Shown piece by piece: positions 5,171-9,746 of a stretch of DNA of 9,746 bases. The stretch spans positions 2,161-11,906 of the forward strand of contig JAGTQO010000043.1 of NCBI GenBank assembly GCA_018396565.1. Reading direction: 5' to 3'. Positions within the stretch are counted from its first letter, which is position 1, and each line of letters begins with the position of its first letter. Below the pieces are notes generated by a model. It was given only the letters and a program-made list of their open reading frames with translations. It was not told the origin of the DNA and searched no databases. The DNA is from Candidatus Bathyarchaeota archaeon (GTDB lineage: Archaea > Thermoproteota > Bathyarchaeia > 40CM-2-53-6 > RBG-13-38-9). A program made the translations under genes and the position numbers.

Positions 5171-5386
5171 TCAGAGTCTTATCTGGCACCAGCATCTCGG
5201 GCAGTAGTTCGTGTTCGCTGGAATAAAGGTGCCGCAGTATGGACAATTAGTCAATACTAAAGTCTCTCTCCTACCCAGACCCAACTGTTCAAGGGGATCG
5301 GTTGGCATCACTGGTGTTGGAGGAGCCTGAAGATATGGATATTGCCGCATTACTTGCCTCCAATAGTTTGGATCATAGTAACTCAA
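5171..5386 (-). CDS. Small zinc-ribbon protein
   Basis: A 71-residue protein: residues 1-20 are Tyr/Gln/Arg-rich, 21-32 form a Pro-rich linker, and the C-terminal half is a rubredoxin-like zinc ribbon with CPYC at 48-51 and CPRC at 62-65 plus C67. It starts with TTG at 5386; the strong GGTGGTG is 5 nt before it, and the family-like start supports this codon. It lies 21 nt after the cyclo-ligase gene and 12 nt ahead of the tiny frameshifted gene, so all three are likely co-transcribed. The role is unknown; such short ribbons often serve as adaptor or nucleic-acid-binding modules. No partner is visible. Confidence 0.7.
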   Translation of the reverse strand: MSYYDPNYWRQVMRQYPYLQAPPTPVMPTDPLEQLGLGRRETLVLTNCPYCGTFIPANTNYCPRCWCQIRL

Positions 5387-5407
5387 TTATTCACCACCAT
5401 TCCTACC

Positions 5408-6145
5408 TCATATTCTCCTCATCCTATATAGGTTTTCCAGGATAGGCATCCCACGCATCATCTCACCCGTCACCATACTCCATATTATACCTTTTCGACC
5501 GGTAGGCTCCGAGCCGGTTCTAACCTCTCTCTCAGGGGTCAATATGTAGTCGACATTGATATCATAGGCCTCTCTAGGCACATACTCAACTATCTGAAGT
5601 TCATGGACAGTAGTTGCAATAGGAGTCTCCTCGTCGATGAGTCCCAACTCAGCAAGTATACCGCACTCCAACTCACTGTATCCGCTCCCCTTACCGAGCC
5701 TGCTACCCTCAGGAGTGACTGCTACGGATCCGACTATGATAAAGGCAGGTTTCGGAATCTCATCCAAATCAACCCTCACTCCATATTTGAAGGAGCCTCT
5801 TATGGTCGAGGCGAATCCATAATTTTTCTCATGCACCTTTCCTGGCTTAATCAGCAGGAATCCACACCTTAGCCTAGGCGTAGGCGTCAACAAGTTCTTT
5901 CCAGCCTTCAGGACCAATTCTCGGAGAGGCCTCTGGGGGGAGTCTGGATTGACCTTCACAGTATCAGCCTTAGCAAACTCGTCAAGCTCAAGAACCCTCT
6001 CAGCAGCCCTCTCTGCCCCCTCAAAGTTAGGTATGCGACCATACACAGGTCTGGGGGGCCTTGCTACATTATTCTCCTCCATGAGACGCCAGACAGACAT
6101 CCTAATATCTTCCTTAGACTGAGCGGGGGAGTATTGGTGTTTCAC
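5408..6145 (-). CDS. Archaeal 5-formyltetrahydrofolate cyclo-ligase (MTHFS) family protein
   Basis: The 245-residue protein belongs to COG0212: an N-terminal IRMSVWRLMEENNVARPPRP, then PVYGRIPNFEGAERAA, the segment KVNPDSPQRPLRE (64-76), TPTPRLRCG (87-95), and the nucleotide-binding loop LGKGSGYSELECGILAELG (150-168). Bacterial enzymes use ATP to convert 5-formyl-THF to 5,10-methenyl-THF; archaeal members are longer and may act on a methanopterin or another substrate, so activity is uncertain. The start is GTG 6145, with AGGTGG (6152-6157) 6 nt upstream. A perfect hairpin (6134-6150) covers that GTG. It is the first gene of a minus-strand operon with the zinc ribbon and the tiny gene, and divergent from the second OsmC-like gene. 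Confidence 0.85.
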   Translation of the reverse strand: MKHQYSPAQSKEDIRMSVWRLMEENNVARPPRPVYGRIPNFEGAERAAERVLELDEFAKADTVKVNPDSPQRPLRELVLKAGKNLLTPTPRLRCGFLLIKPGKVHEKNYGFASTIRGSFKYGVRVDLDEIPKPAFIIVGSVAVTPEGSRLGKGSGYSELECGILAELGLIDEETPIATTVHELQIVEYVPREAYDINVDYILTPEREVRTGSEPTGRKGIIWSMVTGEMMRGMPILENLYRMRRI

Positions 6146-6150
6146 ACCAA
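6134..6150 (-). promoter_or_regulatory. Hairpin covering the GTG start of the cyclo-ligase homologue
   Basis: TTGGTGT and ACACCAA (7-bp arms, 3-base loop) surround the GTG start at 6143-6145, and the Shine-Dalgarno AGGTGG (6152-6157) lies just outside it. If the mRNA folds this way the start codon sits at the loop boundary, which could control translation. The same DNA could be an operator. The pairing is exact but short. Confidence 0.35.
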
Positions 6151-6171
6151 ACCACCTGGAGTAGTTAATGC

Positions 6172-6177
6172 TTTAAA
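6172..6177. promoter_or_regulatory. Symmetric TTTAAA box, possibly a shared divergent promoter
   Basis: TTTAAA is self-complementary and lies about 26 bp from predicted starts in both directions: near 6148 for the cyclo-ligase operon (minus) and near 6200 for the OsmC-like gene (plus). One box may serve both genes, or only one. Confidence 0.35.
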
Positions 6178-6216
6178 CCCCTCCCCCCCTTCCTTGGTTG
6201 GAAGGTGATATGTATA

Positions 6217-6624
6217 ATGGGTATGGAGATAATTCACCTTGACGGTTGGCGTTTTGAGGCTGAGTGTAGAGGCCACCATGTATTCTCGGACCAGCCTGTT
6301 GAAGAGGTTGGTGGAGACACTGCTATGACACCAGTGGAACTATTCATCGCCTCGATAGGATTCTGCATAGGGGTCTACGCCAAACTCTTCTGCGATAGAC
6401 ACAAAATACCTTCCGAAGGCATGGCAGTCCATCTTGAGTGGGAGATGGCTGAGAGCCCGAATAGGGTAGGTCAAGTCAAAGTGGAGATAAAATTGGCTGG
6501 CGAGATAGATTCGACATCAGCAGATTCTATCTTGAGGTTTGCGAGACACTGCACCATACACAATACTTTGACGAACCCTCCTAAGATAAATGTCACTCTA
6601 AGCCCGTTGATCCAGAAAACTTAA
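6217..6624 (+). CDS. OsmC-like protein, second copy
   Basis: The 135-residue protein has the OsmC/YhfA pattern: beta strands at the start, MTPVELFIASIGFC with the family Glu (E41) and first Cys (C50), and the second catalytic Cys in RHCTIHNTL (C112). It is only distantly similar to the protein at 2985-3431 and belongs to a shorter, YhfA-like branch. The cysteines suggest peroxide or reactive-sulfur handling; the exact substrate cannot be read. I start at ATG 6217 because GGAAGGTGAT ends 7 nt before it; GTG 6205 lies inside that site, and ATG 6223 is also possible. It is divergent from the cyclo-ligase gene and convergent with hisG, with a 10-nt gap between the two stops. Confidence 0.85.
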   Translation: MGMEIIHLDGWRFEAECRGHHVFSDQPVEEVGGDTAMTPVELFIASIGFCIGVYAKLFCDRHKIPSEGMAVHLEWEMAESPNRVGQVKVEIKLAGEIDSTSADSILRFARHCTIHNTLTNPPKINVTLSPLIQKT

Positions 6625-6634
6625 GATGATAGAC

Positions 6635-7549
6635 TCATCTAACAACTTTTTCTATCTTCAATTCAAGAATGTCTGTTGCACCAGCCTTCTTCAGTTTAGG
6701 TATCAGTTGGACAACCTGATCCTCATTCACGGCAACTTCGACAGCATATCCTGCCTCTTCACCACCATAAAGTTTGGAGATGGTTGGGCTTTTCATCGCC
6801 GGAAGGATCTTCATAACATCTCCCATAAAGCCCTCCTGAACATTCATCTTGAGCAGCCTGACACCCCTTGCGTCCCGTGCACCTTCAACCAAAGATACTA
6901 ATCCGGCGATCTTCTCCCTCCTCCAAGGGTCTCTCAGGCTATCTCTATTCGCTATTATTCGAGCTGTAGATTCGAAGAGCCTATATATTATCCTCCAACC
7001 GTTCTCCCTGAGAGTTGCACCTGTCTCAGTACAGTCGACTATGAGATCAGCTACCTCTATGAAAGTCTCCGTGGCCCCGTATGACCGTATGAATCGGTAT
7101 GGTATACTGGGCATATGCTTCTCGAATAGGCTCCTTGTAAGATTCTCATATTCAGATGCGACTACCGCCCTGCCCCTCTTCTCCTCATAAAGCTTCTCCT
7201 CAAATCTCTTGAAGACTCCGAGGCCGATCTGCTCATCTATTCCATACCTCTCAGGAACAGCCGCCACCACATCAACCCTCCCAACCTTGAGGTCCGCAAG
7301 CTCCTCGACATCCGCATTTGGCTCGAGAACCCAGTCCAACCCAGTTATCCCAACATCGTACCTTCCCTGTTCGACGAGTAGACTGATGTTTTGGGCCCTA
7401 TGGATCCTTATGTCTAGGTCTCTGTCTCTCGACTCAACCCTATACGACCGTTCGCCCTTCACTGAGAGGTTGTAGCCAGCCTGATCAAGAAGGCTTTTGA
7501 CAGCCTCCCACAGGTGGCCCTTCGGAAGAGCCATCTTAAGACTCGGCAT
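6635..7549 (-). CDS. hisG: ATP phosphoribosyltransferase, long (HisG-L) form
   Basis: The 304-residue enzyme catalyses the first step of histidine synthesis, joining ATP and PRPP. Seen in sequence: the N-terminal KMALPKGHLWEAV (5-17), DVGITGLDWVLE (65-76), GATETFIEVADLIVD (158-172) and the PRPP-binding loop CTETGATLRENG (173-184). A C-terminal regulatory domain (about 230-304) ends in YAVEVAVNEDQVVQLIPKLK, typical of the long form, which is inhibited by histidine and does not need HisZ. Length is normal for this form. The ATG 7549 start lies 4 nt after GTGAT. No other his gene is visible on either side: hisG is convergent with the OsmC-like gene and divergent from the Nudix gene. It may be a scattered single gene, as is common in archaea. 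Confidence 0.95.
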   Translation of the reverse strand: MPSLKMALPKGHLWEAVKSLLDQAGYNLSVKGERSYRVESRDRDLDIRIHRAQNISLLVEQGRYDVGITGLDWVLEPNADVEELADLKVGRVDVVAAVPERYGIDEQIGLGVFKRFEEKLYEEKRGRAVVASEYENLTRSLFEKHMPSIPYRFIRSYGATETFIEVADLIVDCTETGATLRENGWRIIYRLFESTARIIANRDSLRDPWRREKIAGLVSLVEGARDARGVRLLKMNVQEGFMGDVMKILPAMKSPTISKLYGGEEAGYAVEVAVNEDQVVQLIPKLKKAGATDILELKIEKVVR

Positions 7550-7697
7550 GACTCATCACAGATACGGATAGGGAAGGTCGCTCATCAATATTTCTCTAAT
7601 GTGAAAGCTCAAACCGTACGTCGCATAATAGTTGAAATATGCCATAGCCACTTGGTAATCTCGAAGATGTTTACGGTGCAGGGGGCGGCTGAAAGAT

Positions 7698-8273
7698 TTG
7701 TCGGTAAACGATTTGGAGTCAAGGATCCTTGAGGTCCTCGCAGAAAGAAAGAAGTTAACTCTCCAACCAGGGAATCTCGTGAAGGCAGCGGTTCTGGTTC
7801 CGATAATCAGGAGGTCAGGCGAATATTGCATTCTATTCATGAAGAGACCTAAGAATATGAAACATCATCCAGGCCAGATCTCTTTTCCAGGTGGAATATT
7901 TGAGGAGCGTGACCTAACCCTGAAAGGCACGGTTATACGTGAGATGCATGAAGAGCTTGGGGTAGACGTTGGCGACATAAAATTCTTAGGTGAACTCGAT
8001 GATTATGCAACCACAACCGGCTTCCTGATATCTCCTTTCGTGGGGAGCATCCCCTACCCATACAACTTCAAGGTCAACAGAGAGGAAGTCGCTGACCTTA
8101 TAATAGTTCCAGTTGAAGAGTTAATGTCTCCACCCAAGGTCGGCTATATCGTACGTGAGGGAAAACATTATCCAGTATATTATTATGAGCTTCCTGAACA
8201 TATTGTTTGGGGCGCCACCGCAAGGATCTTAAAGAATTTCATGGATACGATCTTCAGCGGGGCCTCCGCATAA
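7698..8273 (+). CDS. Nudix hydrolase of the CoA-diphosphatase (NudL) type
   Basis: The 191-residue protein carries a Nudix box with the spacing seen in CoA pyrophosphatases: GGIFEERDLTLKGTVIREMH and on through EELGV (65-89), including the R81, E82, E85 and E86 metal-binding set. Just before it, residues 45-66 (ILFMKRPKNMKHHPGQISFP, then GG) match the NuCoA signature (L-x2-R-x3-M-x2-H-x-G-x3-FPGG). Such enzymes cleave CoA or its derivatives to 3',5'-ADP and phosphopantetheine. The start is TTG 7698, about 9 nt after a G-rich stretch at 7681-7688; no ATG is available between the preceding in-frame stop and this codon. It is divergent from hisG (148-nt gap) and precedes uvrB on the same strand by 211 nt. 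Confidence 0.85.
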   Translation: MSVNDLESRILEVLAERKKLTLQPGNLVKAAVLVPIIRRSGEYCILFMKRPKNMKHHPGQISFPGGIFEERDLTLKGTVIREMHEELGVDVGDIKFLGELDDYATTTGFLISPFVGSIPYPYNFKVNREEVADLIIVPVEELMSPPKVGYIVREGKHYPVYYYELPEHIVWGATARILKNFMDTIFSGASA

Positions 8274-8338
8274 AAGGCAAAACACCCAAATTCATATCAA
8301 ATTAAGGTATTTTCATGTATTAAAGTAGTTCAGCCCAA

Positions 8339-8484
8339 TATTTAGTATGGGAATAGGTTAATATCGTCCAAGCCATCTCCAAACTATTCAGATGGCTTGT
8401 CAAGTCTATACTACCCCGAAACGAAAAGGGCAGAGGTAACATCATTCACAGTCACTCGGCACGTATAGTTGGAGGTTTCTAAGA
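8339..8484 (+). promoter_or_regulatory. uvrB promoter and long structured leader
   Basis: TATTTA at 8339-8344 predicts a transcription start near 8368, leaving a leader of about 117 nt, long for an archaeon. At 8369-8399 lies a perfect inverted repeat with 10-bp arms (CAAGCCATCT and AGATGGCTTG) and an 11-base loop, so the mRNA would begin with a stable hairpin. The leader ends in a strong Shine-Dalgarno, GGAGGT at 8471-8476, 8 nt before the TTG. No coding frame of any interest is seen here. The hairpin is not followed by a T run, so it is a poor terminator for the Nudix gene. Confidence 0.45.
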
Positions 8485-9660
8485 TTGTCTGCTGGAAGGT
8501 TTTTCAAGCTTGTAACCGATTACAAGCCTAAGGGCGACCAACCTAAAGCCATCAGGTTACTCTCCAAAGGTGTTGAGGATGGTCTGACATATCAGACCCT
8601 CAAGGGTGCAACTGGAACAGGCAAGACCTTCGTAATAGCTCATGTGATAGCTAACACTCAGAGGCCAACATTGGTTATTTCACATAATAAGACTTTGGCT
8701 GCTCAACTCTACAGTGAGTTCAAAGCCTTCTTTCCAGAGAATGCGGTAGAATACTTTGTGAGTTACTATGACTACTATCAGCCTGAAGCATACATTCCCC
8801 AGACAGACACCTACATAGCTAAAGAGACTTCTATAAACGATGAGATAGATAGGCTCAGACATTCAACGACCCAATCCCTACTCTCAAGGAGGGATGTAAT
8901 AGTTGTTGCGAGTTCGTCATGCCTCTACGGTTTAGGTTCCCCCCAAGAGTATCTGAAGGTTGTGTTACATCTTAGTCGAGGCCAGTCAGTGGGTAGAGAG
9001 GATATTTTGAGAAGGCTTGTCGATATGCAGTATGAGAGGAACGACATAAACCTCAGCAGAGGACGGTTCAGGGCGAGGGGGAATATAATTGAGGTGTGCC
9101 CAGTAAACCAGGAGACTGTCTTTAGGTTCCAACTTGTAGGCGACAGGATAAGTGAGATCGTTGAACTCGACCCTGTGACTGGTCTGCAGAAATCCGTGAA
9201 GGAGTCGGCCTTCATATTCCCAGCGAAACATTTCGTAACCCCAAAGGAGGAACTCAAAAGTGTTATAGAGTCTATCGAGGCTGAACTCGAGGAGAGGCTT
9301 CGAGAGTTGAGGGCTGCCGGAAAACTTCTGGAGGCTCAGAGGCTAGAGCAGAGGACAAAGTATGATCTCGAGATGATAAGTCAGATAGGATACTGTCCAG
9401 GGATCGAGAATTACTCCAGGCACTTTGACGGTCGAGCCCCAGGTGAACCACCCCAAACCCTCCTAGACTATTTCCCTAAAAACTTCCTAACCATTATAGA
9501 TGAGTCCCATGTGACTATCCCCCAACTCCAAGGGATGTATGGGGGCGACCTCACTAGGAAGGAGACCCTGATAGAACATGGATTCAGGCTTCCATCTGCA
9601 AAAGATAACAGGCCCCTAACATTTGAAGAGTTCAATGAGCGGATAGGCCAGGTCATCTAT
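8485..9660 (+). CDS. uvrB: UvrB, excinuclease ABC subunit B, 3' end missing
   Basis: The protein starts with TTG 8485 behind GGAGGT. Seen motifs: Walker A GATGTGKT (41-48), the beta-hairpin [12 protein letters not shown] (94-105) that inserts into damaged DNA, the domain 2 region (about 155-250), and the DESH motif in TIIDESH (336-342). UvrB is the damage-verifying helicase of UvrABC nucleotide excision repair, a bacterial system found in some mesophilic archaea. Authentic sequence stops at Tyr392 (base 9660), in [12 protein letters not shown], where the family normally continues into the VSATP segment and another roughly 270 residues. The next bases give Asn-Gly-stop only because the DNA turns back on itself (see the inverted repeat 9653-9746). 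The gene should therefore be treated as incomplete and not as a short variant. No uvrA or uvrC is in view. Confidence 0.93.
9410..9503 (+). repeat. Left arm of a perfect 94-bp inverted repeat
   Basis: These 94 bases, inside uvrB (residues about 309-340), recur exactly as the reverse complement at 9653-9746. As coding sequence they fit uvrB perfectly, so this arm is the original. Confidence 0.97.
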
Positions 9661-9746
9661 AATGGTTAGGAAGTTTTTAGGGAAATAGTCTAGGAGGGTT
9701 TGGGGTGGTTCACCTGGGGCTCGACCGTCAAAGTGCCTGGAGTAAT
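9653..9746 (-). repeat. Right arm of the 94-bp inverted repeat; fold-back at the window end
   Basis: The last 94 bases are the exact reverse complement of 9410-9503. The first eight, TCATCTAT at 9653-9660, also fit as normal uvrB coding sequence, so they form an 8-base microhomology at the join. The arm reaches the window edge and may continue. Such a join, with inverted copy, short overlap and a 149-bp spacer, is the classic form of a multiple-displacement-amplification chimera or an assembly fold-back. Confidence 0.95.

Noticed and set aside
7556..7645. 29-codon Tyr/Phe-rich frame ending 6 nt before hisG, as a leader peptide
   Set aside because: No convincing ribosome site, only one His codon, and no attenuator-like hairpins; leader-peptide attenuation is not established in archaea.
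8485..9669. A genuine short UvrB of 394 residues
   Set aside because: The stop lies within the inverted copy of uvrB itself; the last two residues are an artefact of the fold-back.
1..9746. CRISPR array, insertion sequence or transposase
   Set aside because: No regularly spaced direct repeats, terminal inverted repeats with target duplications, or transposase motifs were seen on either strand.

Overview
The window looks like chromosomal DNA of an archaeon. Almost every gene is preceded either by an A/T-rich TATA-like box about 26 bp from a plausible start, often giving a leaderless or nearly leaderless transcript, or by a G-rich Shine-Dalgarno matching an archaeal 16S tail. The protein set points the same way: DUF134 regulator, archaeal-type 5-formyl-THF cyclo-ligase homologue, COG1237 metallo-beta-lactamase fold protein, NifX/COG1433 protein, small zinc ribbons. 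A bacterial-type uvrB fits a mesophilic lineage such as Bathyarchaeia or another TACK or methanogen-related group. That placement is inference and I would not defend it below phylum level.

Left part (1-3431), metal regulation: a DtxR-type metal regulator (399-1067, minus) is followed 8 nt later by a His-rich winged-helix protein that runs off the left edge (1-390), resembling archaeal wHTH-FeoA proteins. Divergently transcribed are an Lrp/AsnC-like regulator with a five-cysteine tail (1212-1787) and a COG1237 metallo-beta-lactamase fold protein (1819-2679). A seven-cysteine zinc ribbon (2706-2900, minus) and an OsmC-like protein (2985-3431, plus) follow. Middle part (3507-4586, all minus): a DUF134 regulator, then a perfect 10+4+10 inverted repeat, then a DUF5320-like protein and a NifX/NifB-type iron-cofactor protein, probably one regulated operon.

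Between 4587 and 5170 there is no ordinary full-length gene. This stretch holds what I consider the most interesting object: an apparently undescribed structured RNA of about 230 nt (4712-4941, minus strand). It has a 10-bp closing helix, a 7-bp internal helix and seven simple hairpins, preceded by a TATA box at the expected distance. Next to it is a very small gene (5011-5158) that seems to carry a frameshift, behind a small zinc ribbon (5171-5386) and a cyclo-ligase homologue (5408-6145), all minus strand.

Right part (6217-9746): a second OsmC-like protein, a long-form HisG (minus, no other his gene in view), a CoA-pyrophosphatase-type Nudix protein, and uvrB behind a long structured leader. 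The last 94 bases are an exact reverse complement of uvrB bases 9410-9503. The stop codon that seems to end UvrB at 394 residues therefore lies inside a fold-back join. It is most likely an amplification or assembly chimera and not a real gene end.

Taken together, the left and middle parts look like an iron / iron-sulfur / reactive-sulfur homeostasis neighbourhood with at least three local regulators (DtxR, Lrp-Cys, DUF134), each having a palindrome at its own or its target promoter. The right part is housekeeping metabolism and DNA repair.
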